Positions 1 through 7,019 of a stretch of 8,879 nt of DNA are shown here, one piece after another. Every line of letters begins with the position of its first letter. Position 1 is the first letter of the stretch. A model generated the notes under the pieces. It made no database searches. It was not told the DNA's origin and saw only the letters and a list, made by a program, of their open reading frames with translations. Position numbers and translations under genes: made by a program. Origin of the DNA: Planctomicrobium sp. (lineage in GTDB: Bacteria; Planctomycetota; Planctomycetia; Planctomycetales; Planctomycetaceae); the NCBI GenBank assembly GCA_018659505.1, contig JABJMI010000238.1:1-8879 (forward strand), written 5' to 3'.

Positions 1-75
1 AGGTCACAGAGAGTTAATCAATTTGAAACAAATTCGTGCTTCTTGTCCCAAGATGAGAAACGTATTGATTCCTGA

Positions 76-118
76 TGCAGCATAATAGTTTATCACTGAG
101 AGAATGTGAAATGCTGCA
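76..118. repeat. 8-bp inverted repeat downstream of dinB
   Basis: TGCAGCAT at 76-83 and ATGCTGCA at 111-118 are perfect reverse complements separated by 27 bases. They lie just past the dinB stop codon, which is on the minus strand at 160. A hairpin here could mark the 3' end of the dinB transcript, but no run of T follows it on the minus strand, so an intrinsic terminator is not supported. A smaller palindrome, AATTTG-AAA-CAAATT, lies at 20-34. I see no gene in 1-159. Confidence 0.3.
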
Positions 119-159
119 AAGAGTGAGGTTCTGACACTATTCGCATCAACATCAAGGCA

Positions 160-1362
160 TCAATCTGGCGTCTCTTCATCAGCTTTCATCTTTGATCGCG
201 GAACCTGATGGAGAATTCCTGTTCCCTTGATGATTGAATTCATCCCGAACTGTTCCTGGATTCGATCTGCAACTTGATCAAGTCTCTTTTGCTTCTGTTG
301 TTGAGGTTCTGCGAAGAGGCTTTTCTGAACTTTTCGCTCTTCTGAAAAGTGACTCACTCCAACACCGAGCAAGCGTATGCCTGGGTGATTTGTCGAAATA
401 TTCGCGGACAACATTTCGCTGGCCAGATGCCAAAGTTTAGCTGTTACATTTGTTCCTTCATCAAAGGAATAAGAACGAGTCAAGGTTTTGAAATTTGAGA
501 AGCGAATTTTGAGATGAAGTGTTCGAGCGAGTATCTTATGACGTCTCAAACGTCTGGCGACTTGTTCAGTCAATTCCTGAGCCCACGCGCGGAGTGCATC
601 AACCTCGAACAGATCGGTCTCGAAAGTACGTTCGTGGGAGATCGATTTCGCCTCGCGGTCGGGAACCACCTTACGGTGATCGATTCCCCTCGCGAGATTG
701 TAAAAATGCTCGCCTTGTGAACCGAATCGTTCCCGTAATTGCTCAAGTGATAACTCACGTAGATCGCGGATCGTATTGATTCTCAAATCTTGAAGCGTTT
801 TACCCGTCACTTTACCGACTCCCCAAATCCTGCCGACTGGCAGCGGATCGAGGAACTTCTCAATACTGTCGGGATCAACGACAACAAGACCGTCTGGCTT
901 ATCTAGATCGCTGGCAATCTTCGCGAGATACTTATTGGGTGCAACTCCGACTGATGCGATGAGTTGAGTTTCTTTCAGGATCAATGCCTTAACCTTGTAG
1001 GCAATTTCGACTCCCGATCCGTGCAGTGCCTCGCACCCGGTCACATCTAAAAACGCTTCATCAAGTGAAAGAGGTTCGACGAGCGGTGTAAATTGAAAGA
1101 AGATCTCTCGAATCTGTCGAGATATTTTAGCGTAGAAATCGATCCGAGGACGCACAGAGACCAAATCAGCATACAGTCGAAACGCTTGAGCAGCAGGCAT
1201 CGCACTGTGGATTCCATACTTCCGAGCGGCGTAATTTGCCGCTGCGACAACTCCGCGTCCATTTCGACTCCCCCCCACAATCAGCGGTTTGCCTTGAAGA
1301 TGTGGGTTCTCACGTTCCTCAACTGAAGCATAAAACGCATCCATATCGACATGCAGAATCAC
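160..1362 (-). CDS. dinB: DNA polymerase IV (Y-family translesion polymerase DinB)
   Basis: Error-prone Y-family polymerase that copies past DNA lesions in the cytoplasm. The 400-residue protein is slightly longer than E. coli DinB. The palm shows D6 and D8 in HVDMDAFYASVE, with Y11 at the steric-gate position, and the second catalytic pair D101-E102 in SLDEAFLD. The helix-hairpin-helix region is around 170-200 (IWGVGKVTGKTL) and the little-finger domain runs roughly 240-345. QKSLF at 346-350 matches the QxxLF sliding-clamp-binding motif, followed by the usual RLDQVADRIQEQFG tail helix. The start is GTG at 1362: an in-frame stop lies two codons upstream, and the next in-frame ATG (codon 7) would remove the metal-binding D6. 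No clear Shine-Dalgarno is present. The gene is monocistronic as far as can be seen, with a SOS-box-like palindrome 62 bases upstream of the start. The frame is intact and all key residues are present. Confidence 0.97.
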   Translation of the reverse strand: MILHVDMDAFYASVEERENPHLQGKPLIVGGSRNGRGVVAAANYAARKYGIHSAMPAAQAFRLYADLVSVRPRIDFYAKISRQIREIFFQFTPLVEPLSLDEAFLDVTGCEALHGSGVEIAYKVKALILKETQLIASVGVAPNKYLAKIASDLDKPDGLVVVDPDSIEKFLDPLPVGRIWGVGKVTGKTLQDLRINTIRDLRELSLEQLRERFGSQGEHFYNLARGIDHRKVVPDREAKSISHERTFETDLFEVDALRAWAQELTEQVARRLRRHKILARTLHLKIRFSNFKTLTRSYSFDEGTNVTAKLWHLASEMLSANISTNHPGIRLLGVGVSHFSEERKVQKSLFAEPQQQKQKRLDQVADRIQEQFGMNSIIKGTGILHQVPRSKMKADEETPD

Positions 1363-1422
1363 AGTTCAAGATCCCATCAGGATGAAGCAGAAGTGTTGAA
1401 CCTAAAGTAACCCAAGCTGCAC

Positions 1423-1438
1423 GTGAACACAAGTTCAC
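1423..1438 (-). promoter_or_regulatory. SOS/LexA-like palindrome upstream of dinB
   Basis: GTGAAC-ACAA-GTTCAC is a perfect 6-bp inverted repeat with a 4-base spacer. Its core, GAACACAAGTTC at 1425-1436, fits the GAAC-N4-GTTC form of the LexA box known from Bacillus and actinobacteria. It lies 62 bases upstream of the dinB GTG start, and dinB is a classic SOS gene, so LexA control is the natural inference. CACGTG occurs on both sides, at 1420-1425 (overlapping the left arm) and 1441-1446. No convincing -35/-10 pair for dinB was found next to it, and the host LexA specificity is unknown. Confidence 0.5.
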
Positions 1439-1459
1439 ATCACGTGCTCGTTCTTCATA

Positions 1460-1488
1460 TTGAGTCAATCAGCATTCGAGAGTATACA
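1460..1488 (+). promoter_or_regulatory. Candidate sigma70 promoter for the glycosyltransferase
   Basis: TTGAGT at 1460-1465 and TATACA at 1483-1488 are separated by exactly 17 bases, each matching four of six consensus positions. Initiation would fall near 1495, giving a leader of about 80 bases before the GTG at 1578. The optimal spacing and orientation support it, but matches of this quality also occur by chance. Confidence 0.35.
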
Positions 1489-1577
1489 AGCACGACGCGT
1501 AAGCGAGTGGATCTTTCTTTACCGTTCAACTTATGAAATATCACGACATCTTTTAAGAGACTGAATCAAACAGAGCT

Positions 1578-3371
1578 GTGAGGAATCAAACCACCAAAGA
1601 CCTGACTCTCGTACTGGCGGTTGCTGGGTTCTGTTTCTTTTTGAACCTTGGTGGACCTCATCTCTGGGATCGAGACGAGACAAGAAACGCTGGTTGTGCT
1701 GCGGAGATGTTCGCTGCCGGTGACTGGATTGTTCCGACTTTCAACGCAGAACTTCGCGAGCACAAACCGGCGCTGACTTATTGGTTCATGATGCTTTCGT
1801 ACACTCTCTTCGGTGTCACCGAATTTGCAGCGAGGTTACCGTCAGCGATTTATGGTCTAGGAACGGTGAGCCTGACGTATTTTATGGGATCACGGCTCTT
1901 TGGAAGATCGGCTGGTCTCTGGGCAGCAATTGCCCTTTCGACGTCATTGATGTTTGGAGTCGCGTCACGGGCAGCGACTCCCGATGCTCCGCTGATCTTC
2001 TTTACAACCTTGGCAATTTCAATTTACACCTTTGGAACAACAACGGCAGTCACGAAAAATTCTAACGAGTCCCCGTTTGTAACCTTATTCCCGACGCGGA
2101 TATCGATAGTCATTGCGATGTACGCTGCAATGGGTATGGCTGTGCTTGCAAAAGGTCCGATTGGACTCATCCTCCCAACGGCAATCATCGGGATGTTTTT
2201 GCTTATCAAGCGACTTCCGAAAAGTGAAACTCCGTCCTCGAATAAACAGAACACCCTGCATCGTGTGGGGAGAATACTTTCTCCTTTTTCTCCGATGCAC
2301 TTTCTGAAAACTTGCTGGTCGATGCGCCCGATCACAGCCATCGCCTGTACTTTAATCATTGCCTTGCCCTGGTATGTGCTGGTTCATATTAAGACGGATG
2401 GAGGATGGACTTACGAATTCTTCATCAAACATAATTTGGGACGGGCGGTCAATTCGATGGATGGACACCGGGGGAATTTTCTGTTCTATCCCGTTTCAGT
2501 GATTGTCGGATTCTTTCCGTTTTCAATTTTCTGGCTACCTGCATTATTAAATGGAATTCAGCAACTCAAAACAAAGAGCAAATTACAGGATGGGCATCTC
2601 TTCGCATTCTGCTGGGTCGGTGTCTATCTTGCGTTGTTCTCTTTAGCGAAAACTAAACTTCCCAGCTACGTCACTCCATGTTATCCAGGAGTTGCGTTAA
2701 TGATTGGAGTCTTTGTTTCTCGCTGGTCGGCGCAGGAATTCGAACTTTCAAAATTGTGGCCACGACTGATCTATGGATCGTTGGTCGTTGTCGGAATTGT
2801 CTTGATGATCGCTCTCCCGATTGTCGCTCATTTCTATGTGCCGGAAGAGAAGCTCTTGGGGCTGCTCGGTCTCATTCCATTTTGTGGAGGTCTCTATGCC
2901 TTGCTGGCTGCTGAGAAATTTCAGATTAGAAAATCCATGATCGCCACTGGATGCACAGCTGTCGTGATGTCGACTGCACTCTTTGCCTTCGCTGCTGATC
3001 GGGTCGACGAACATCGGCAACTAGACCAATTCGTTGAGCTGATCTACCAAGGTGAATCGGCTGATCGAGTCGACGTTTTCAGTTACGCAGAAACCGAAGG
3101 AAGCTGGGTCTTCTATGCTCGACAACCAGTGGAATACTTCGACAATCCGCAAACGGCTGCCGAGAAGTTACTACGAAATTCAACGGGCAATCAAACTCTC
3201 GTCCTTGTGACCTCAAAGGAAAGAATGGCAGAGTTAGAACCATTCCTGCCTGTCGGTTCGATCACTACCGAGGAGATGCCCTACTTCATGGAAGACTCAA
3301 ACCTGATCATCGCTCGCCCCAGTCCTCATCATGTCCAGGTTGCGAGTGAAGAGGAAATCACTATCCACTGA
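1578..3371 (+). CDS. ArnT/PMT-type membrane glycosyltransferase (GT39/GT83-like)
   Basis: Polytopic inner-membrane enzyme of the ArnT/PMT superfamily, which moves a sugar from a polyprenyl-phosphate carrier to lipid A, protein or another acceptor outside the cytoplasm. The 597 residues begin with a membrane segment (about 9-26), then the first extracytoplasmic loop with D33-E34 in LWDRDETRNA and EHKP at 61-64, both typical of ArnT. TPDAP at 134-138, AKGPIGLILP at 191-200, LPWYVL at 263-268 and LAKTKLPSYVTP at 356-367 are further family motifs. Hydrophobic segments continue to about 473, followed by a soluble C-terminal domain of about 120 residues, presumably periplasmic. GTG at 1578 is the only usual start between an in-frame TAA at 1554 and the conserved region. 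No Shine-Dalgarno is visible. The gene is divergent from dinB and convergent with the porin gene, so probably transcribed alone. The sugar and acceptor cannot be told from sequence; lipid A or surface-polymer modification is a guess from the family. Confidence 0.88.
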   Translation: MRNQTTKDLTLVLAVAGFCFFLNLGGPHLWDRDETRNAGCAAEMFAAGDWIVPTFNAELREHKPALTYWFMMLSYTLFGVTEFAARLPSAIYGLGTVSLTYFMGSRLFGRSAGLWAAIALSTSLMFGVASRAATPDAPLIFFTTLAISIYTFGTTTAVTKNSNESPFVTLFPTRISIVIAMYAAMGMAVLAKGPIGLILPTAIIGMFLLIKRLPKSETPSSNKQNTLHRVGRILSPFSPMHFLKTCWSMRPITAIACTLIIALPWYVLVHIKTDGGWTYEFFIKHNLGRAVNSMDGHRGNFLFYPVSVIVGFFPFSIFWLPALLNGIQQLKTKSKLQDGHLFAFCWVGVYLALFSLAKTKLPSYVTPCYPGVALMIGVFVSRWSAQEFELSKLWPRLIYGSLVVVGIVLMIALPIVAHFYVPEEKLLGLLGLIPFCGGLYALLAAEKFQIRKSMIATGCTAVVMSTALFAFAADRVDEHRQLDQFVELIYQGESADRVDVFSYAETEGSWVFYARQPVEYFDNPQTAAEKLLRNSTGNQTLVLVTSKERMAELEPFLPVGSITTEEMPYFMEDSNLIIARPSPHHVQVASEEEITIH

Positions 3372-3433
3372 TCAGCCTGAAGAAGTATTCTTCGTACAAC
3401 TTTGTAGCTTAAAACATCAGGTAAGAAACTCAT

Positions 3434-3547
3434 CACGGAGGCACTGAGACACGGAGAAAAGAAAGAGCGATGCGGTGTTAATTCAATTAGTGCGACAATC
3501 AGATGTTTGCGATTGATTCTTTCCTCTGTGCTCTCCGTGCCTCTGTG
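3434..3547. repeat. Octamer inverted-repeat element between convergent genes
   Basis: The left arm has three tandem octamers: CACGGAGG (3434-3441), CACTGAGA (3442-3449) and CACGGAGA (3450-3457), then AAAGAAAG. The right arm, read on the minus strand, has CACAGAGG (3540-3547), CACGGAGAG (3531-3539) and CACAGAGG (3523-3530), then AAAGAAT. The arms pair imperfectly over about 30 bases around an unrelated spacer of about 50 bases. The element sits in the 280-base gap between two genes whose 3' ends face each other, so a folded transcript could help end transcription from both sides. Similar CACGGAGG/CACAGAGG strings recur, in my experience, in environmental genomes including Planctomycetes. No transposase or target duplication is seen. 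Confidence 0.7.
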
Positions 3548-3651
3548 TTAAATTCTTTCTTCAAATGCTTATAGCAGCCGAAATCTAACAAGAACCTTCT
3601 TAACCAACTTCGGTAAGTAGGTGACTTCAAATCAGTGGCTTAATCTCTGCT

Positions 3652-5046
3652 TCAGAAATTCAAATTGGTCAGGAAATATATCTGATTGGCATCGTTGCGA
3701 TCTGCGACGAGAGCGTTGGGATTGGAACTAACTGCGTCTCCATACCAGAAGTGGAAGTACCCCAGCTGGAATGTCAAATTCTTGTTCGCCTGATACGTCG
3801 CAATGAGATCAAGTTCGTTGCCTAAATTTGAAGGTGTTGTACTCACCCCACCGAAAGGAGCCCCGGCGATATTATAGATCGCATCTTCGTTGGCGGCTTT
3901 ATCAAACCAATGCCAGCCAGCGAGAAGGGTCAGTTTGTCTGCTGGTTTAACGGTCAAGTGAACTCCATAATCCAATAAGTTCGAACCGTTGAAGTTATCG
4001 ATTTGCCCCCAGTAAGCATGTCCAAGTGGGAAGAGCGTGCTGACAGTGTTGTTAGTTCCATCGCCGGGATCATCATCGCCCGAACCCCACCAGAAAATAC
4101 CATTGATGGCAGGCTTCCAAGCGATATTGTTGAAAGCCAGACCGCCGTTGGCTGAAACGAATCCGGCGTTGACATCCTCATCCATCGTAGAGCCGAAATC
4201 GTCTTTCCCGAACTGATATGCACCTTCAACATCCCAGTTGAATGTCGAGTCCACAAACGTGAGCGGCTTTTTGCCAGCGTAACGAGCTCCGATTGTGTGC
4301 CGGTTGCCATCTTGCCTATCGAGACGATCATCCTGCTCTCGCAACCACAACCAGTAGATGTCGAGTGTTGAGTCCGAGAAACCTTTATACGTTGAATAGA
4401 TCCCGGTAAACATGCGACTTTGATCAGGTGAATCAACACTCTTCGGTTGCACTGCTGCTGTCGGCTCATGGACCGGACGGACCAAAAAAGCATCGATGTC
4501 CCAGTCAGGACTAGTGTAATAAAGTTTTCCACCTTCGAAGTTGCGAAACGTATTCGCCCAACCAAGAGGTGAGATGAGGTGTTGAGATCCGTATTTCAAA
4601 AATTGACGACCGACTTTGAAGTGAACTGATGACTGATCGTCGAAATCGTAAAGGTTGATGTCAGCGAAGTACCTCAACAGGTCAAGTCGATTTGTGTCGA
4701 TTGCAACTTCAGGCAGATCTTCACCGAACGTGGAGGCATCGATTGCCTCAGCGAAGAATGTGACATCTTGGCGATACTTCAGTTCAAGGTATGGAGTAAA
4801 TCGCCATTGTTGATAATCCGATTGCCCCGCAACCAACGGCGGACGTAATCGATTTCGCTCATTGAGATACCTGTAACGAAGTGAACCTCCGACAGATGAG
4901 GTCCAATCGTTGCCCCAGTTGACACCTTGCAGATCAGCCAGAAGCTTGTCGTCACTCAATAGTCCAAGACCATCCTCAGCGTTGATTTTCTGAGAGAACA
5001 AACATGCCAACAAGGCAATAGACGTAATTGTTTGAATACGTTTCAT
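3652..5046 (-). CDS. Outer-membrane beta-barrel porin, alginate-export family
   Basis: Predicted outer-membrane channel of 464 residues. Residues 1-23 form a signal peptide (MKRIQTITSIALLACLFSQK then INA) with probable cleavage before EDG. LLAC at 12-15 resembles a lipobox, but a barrel is expected to use signal peptidase I. The body consists of alternating aromatic and polar strands. VGRQFLKYGSQHLISPLGWAN at about 145-165 and the GDDDPGDG...LFPLGHAYWG loop at about 322-347 resemble the alginate-export (AlgE-like) domain. The protein ends in Phe, the usual assembly signal. The frame stays open to an ATG at 5169, but the start at 5046 puts the signal peptide at the N terminus and is preferred. 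There is no Shine-Dalgarno in front of it. It is divergent from the nitrate transporter, which suggests uptake of nitrate, nitrite or another small anion rather than alginate export, since no alginate genes are near. The substrate is inference. Confidence 0.85.
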   Translation of the reverse strand: MKRIQTITSIALLACLFSQKINAEDGLGLLSDDKLLADLQGVNWGNDWTSSVGGSLRYRYLNERNRLRPPLVAGQSDYQQWRFTPYLELKYRQDVTFFAEAIDASTFGEDLPEVAIDTNRLDLLRYFADINLYDFDDQSSVHFKVGRQFLKYGSQHLISPLGWANTFRNFEGGKLYYTSPDWDIDAFLVRPVHEPTAAVQPKSVDSPDQSRMFTGIYSTYKGFSDSTLDIYWLWLREQDDRLDRQDGNRHTIGARYAGKKPLTFVDSTFNWDVEGAYQFGKDDFGSTMDEDVNAGFVSANGGLAFNNIAWKPAINGIFWWGSGDDDPGDGTNNTVSTLFPLGHAYWGQIDNFNGSNLLDYGVHLTVKPADKLTLLAGWHWFDKAANEDAIYNIAGAPFGGVSTTPSNLGNELDLIATYQANKNLTFQLGYFHFWYGDAVSSNPNALVADRNDANQIYFLTNLNF

Positions 5047-5406
5047 CGATTTTGAGGGGTTGAAGAACTGAATGTCGGCTCGTCGCAAAGCAGACATTTC
5101 CACCGTTACCAACCGTTCAATCGGAAAGCTGTCTGCGATCCCACCAATCTCTCGCCTGACCAGTCCCATCTTCTGAGCAATTTCTTCGACTCATTCCGCA
5201 CAACCGTTACAACAGTCTTGCCTTCAGCAAGGTTCGCCTTGAGTGAAGTGCTCAAATCAAAGGCAGTTGCATAAAACACTTGCACATTAATCTACATAAA
5301 GTGAGGATCAATCAGAACAGATGCTTTCAATTCGTGAGCCAGTTTCACTGGAAATACTCGCACCGCCAGCAATTCCTGCAATCCACCTCTTATTTGCTAA
5401 TTCCGA

Positions 5407-5422
5407 TGGCACATTGATTGCA
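5407..5422 (+). promoter_or_regulatory. Sigma54 (RpoN) -24/-12 promoter of nitrate transporter
   Basis: TGGCAC-ATTGA-TTGCA matches the sigma54 consensus TGGCACG-N4-TTGCW with one mismatch (A for the G after TGGCAC). The invariant GG (5408-5409) and GC (5420-5421) are exactly 10 bases apart. Initiation would be near 5433, giving a leader of about 108 bases before ATG 5541. Sigma54 promoters need an enhancer-binding activator, and nitrogen genes are classic targets of NtrC-type proteins. The TTG at 5418, the first possible start of the transporter frame, is inside the -12 element and cannot be the start of this transcript. Confidence 0.72.
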
Positions 5423-5487
5423 ATATGTTGAATCACTCTTCTTCCAGTGCTCAAAGGAAAGGAGTATTCAAAGAATAATTGCTGGAA

Positions 5488-5512
5488 ATCAACGGATTGA
5501 AAAACCGTTGAT
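5488..5512 (+). promoter_or_regulatory. Leader hairpin upstream of the nitrate transporter
   Basis: ATCAACGG (5488-5495) and CCGTTGAT (5505-5512) form a perfect 8-bp stem around a 9-base loop. It lies in the leader predicted from the sigma54 promoter, 28 bases before ATG 5541. The right arm includes the first two bases of the in-frame alternative start ATG 5511. No T-run follows, so it is not an intrinsic terminator. It could affect translation start choice or message stability. The loop is longer than the hexanucleotide loops bound by ANTAR antiterminators such as NasR. Confidence 0.4.
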
Positions 5513-5540
5513 GTTCCGCATAAAGACAGTGAAAAACACC

Positions 5541-6932
5541 ATGGAAGTTCAAGGTAAAGCGACACGGATTCGGCTGTTCGATTTTCATTCTCCACAGATG
5601 CGAGCTTTCCACATGTCGTGGTTCGCATTCTTTCTGTGCTTCTTCGCATGGTTTGGTATCGCACCCTTGATGAGGGTCGTACGAGAAGAACTTTCGTTAA
5701 CGAAAGAGCAGATCGGCTGGTGCATCATTGGATCGGTGACGGTCACCGTTTTCGCTCGTTTATTCATCGGATGGCTGTGTGACCGCGTCGGTCCTCGACT
5801 CGCTTACACTGGCATGTTGCTCATTGGATCGATTCCCGTGATGGCAATCGGGTTTGCCGATAGTTTCACTTCGTTTCTGCTGTTTCGAATTGCGATTGGC
5901 GTTATCGGGGCATCGTTTGTGATTACTCAATATCACACCTCGATCATGTTTGCTCCCAACTGCGTCGGGACAGCCAACGCAACGACAGCGGGGTGGGGAA
6001 ATCTGGGAGGTGGAGTCACACAACTTCTGATGCCGCTCGTCTTTGCGATGTTCGTCGGAACATTAGGTTTCAGCGAAGCGATCAGTTGGCGTGCATCAAT
6101 GTTTGTAGCGGGACTTCTCTGTGCGGGGATGGGAATCGCGTATTACTTTCTGACCCAAGACACTCCAGAAGGAAATTTTGCAGACCTGAGAGCTGCGGGA
6201 AAGATGCCCGAGAAGAAACATGTCAGCGGGTCTTTCATAGCTGCCTGTAAAGATTACCGAGTCTGGGCGTTGTTTGTGATTTATGGAGCCTGTTTCGGAA
6301 TCGAACTGACCATCAACAATGTGGCAGCGTTGTACTTCGCGGATTATTTTGAATATTTCCAAGACATGGACCCTCTCAAAGCAGTTGGTGCCGCTGGTCT
6401 CATTGCGAGTCTTTTCGGTTTAATGAACATCTTCGCCCGGACTCTTGGGGGAGCATTTGGAGACAAGTTCGGTGAGAAGTGGGGTTTATCGGGGCGTGTG
6501 AAATGGCTCTTCGTCACTTTGTTTTTAGAAGGTCTCGCTCTCATGCTGTTCTCTCAGATGAACATCTTGGTCCTCGCGATTCCGACACTTATTGTCTTCA
6601 GCCTGTTTGTACAAATGAGCGAAGGAGCAACATTCTCAGTTGTTCCGTTTATCAATAAAAAGGCGCTCGGATCAGTTGCGGGGATCGTTGGAGCCGGTGG
6701 AAATGCAGGAGCGGTCGCTGCCGGATTTCTGTTTAAGTCGTCTGCCATCACGTGGCCGACAGCTCTGTTTATCCTTGGAGCGATTGTGACCATGTCATCC
6801 TTCCTGGCGTTCGTCGTTAATTTTGATGAAGCCTCTGAAACCGCTGCCCGTGAAGCGATTCAGTCGGCGCTCAATGAACGCAACCGGGCACCCGCCCCAG
6901 TGATGGCAATGGCAAGCGATCAATCAGCATAG
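5541..6932 (+). CDS. narK: Nitrate/nitrite MFS transporter (NarK/NasA, NNP family)
   Basis: Inner-membrane carrier of the nitrate/nitrite porter family of the major facilitator superfamily, 463 residues with about 12 hydrophobic helices. Helix 2 carries R73 in FARLFIGWLCDRVGPR and helix 8 carries R300 in NIFARTLGG, matching the two arginines that bind the anion in NarK and NrtA. The two glycine-rich nitrate signatures are AGWGNLGGGVTQL at about 150-162 and GIVGAGGNAGAVAAGFLF at about 381-398. The middle loop is at about 205-235. ATG 5541 is chosen because the MEVQGKATRIRLFDF segment leads directly into helix 1. ATG 5511 (10 residues longer) is the alternative, and the frame's TTG at 5418 lies in the promoter. 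No strong Shine-Dalgarno precedes 5541. It is followed after 87 bases by nirA with no convincing terminator, so the two are probably co-transcribed. Whether it takes up nitrate, nitrite or exchanges them is not resolved; the context favours assimilation. Confidence 0.94.
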   Translation: MEVQGKATRIRLFDFHSPQMRAFHMSWFAFFLCFFAWFGIAPLMRVVREELSLTKEQIGWCIIGSVTVTVFARLFIGWLCDRVGPRLAYTGMLLIGSIPVMAIGFADSFTSFLLFRIAIGVIGASFVITQYHTSIMFAPNCVGTANATTAGWGNLGGGVTQLLMPLVFAMFVGTLGFSEAISWRASMFVAGLLCAGMGIAYYFLTQDTPEGNFADLRAAGKMPEKKHVSGSFIAACKDYRVWALFVIYGACFGIELTINNVAALYFADYFEYFQDMDPLKAVGAAGLIASLFGLMNIFARTLGGAFGDKFGEKWGLSGRVKWLFVTLFLEGLALMLFSQMNILVLAIPTLIVFSLFVQMSEGATFSVVPFINKKALGSVAGIVGAGGNAGAVAAGFLFKSSAITWPTALFILGAIVTMSSFLAFVVNFDEASETAAREAIQSALNERNRAPAPVMAMASDQSA

Positions 6933-7019
6933 AGCACACTTACAGCTCTTCTTGTCCTTGAAATCCTCCCTCGATGAATTCTTTTTCCTAAAACGATCTC
7001 TTGTAGCGCGACAATTGAT

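Larger units (their letters stand above)
5047..5540. other. Divergent intergenic regulatory region, porin/nitrate transporter
   Basis: A 494-base stretch between two divergently read genes, long for this window. It contains a sigma54-type promoter reading right and a leader hairpin (both listed separately), a purine-rich Shine-Dalgarno-like stretch AAAGGAAAGGAG at 5453-5464, and two small overlapping hairpins at 5217-5241. No sigma54 element was found for the porin on the minus strand, and no full NtrC-type TGCAC-N7-GTGCA site was seen. The part nearest the porin (5047-5169) is open in the porin frame but has no recognisable protein content. No RNA gene was recognised. Confidence 0.6.

Noticed and set aside
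514..779. Plus-strand open frames inside dinB
   Set aside because: They lie antisense to a well-supported dinB with all catalytic motifs, and their translations show no recognisable protein features.
3379..3393. GAAGAA-GTA-TTCTTC hairpin after the glycosyltransferase stop
   Set aside because: The stem is short and AT-rich with a 3-base loop and no T-run, so it is too weak to call an intrinsic terminator.
3954..4565. 203-codon minus-strand open frame inside the porin gene
   Set aside because: It overlaps the porin in another frame; the porin has a signal peptide, family motifs and a terminal Phe, while this frame has a composition typical of an out-of-frame shadow.
5047..5169. 41-residue N-terminal extension of the porin (ATG at 5169)
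   Set aside because: It would bury the signal peptide inside the protein and has no recognisable content, so the start at 5046 is preferred.
5281..5306. NtrC-type enhancer site around TGCAC at 5281
   Set aside because: Only one half-site is present; no matching GTGCA lies at the 7-base spacing of known NtrC sites.
5425..5478. 17-codon open frame starting at ATG 5425
   Set aside because: Its start lies upstream of the predicted transcription start near 5433 and it has no ribosome-binding sequence.
5418..5540. TTG start at 5418 for the nitrate transporter
   Set aside because: The TTG forms the -12 element of the sigma54 promoter and lies upstream of the predicted transcript start; the added residues do not look like the family N terminus.
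6931..6960. Possible terminator between the transporter and nirA (AGAGC...GCTCT then a T-rich stretch)
   Set aside because: The stem is only 5 bp, starts within the stop codon, has a 9-base loop and the tail is broken by C and G; co-transcription is more likely.
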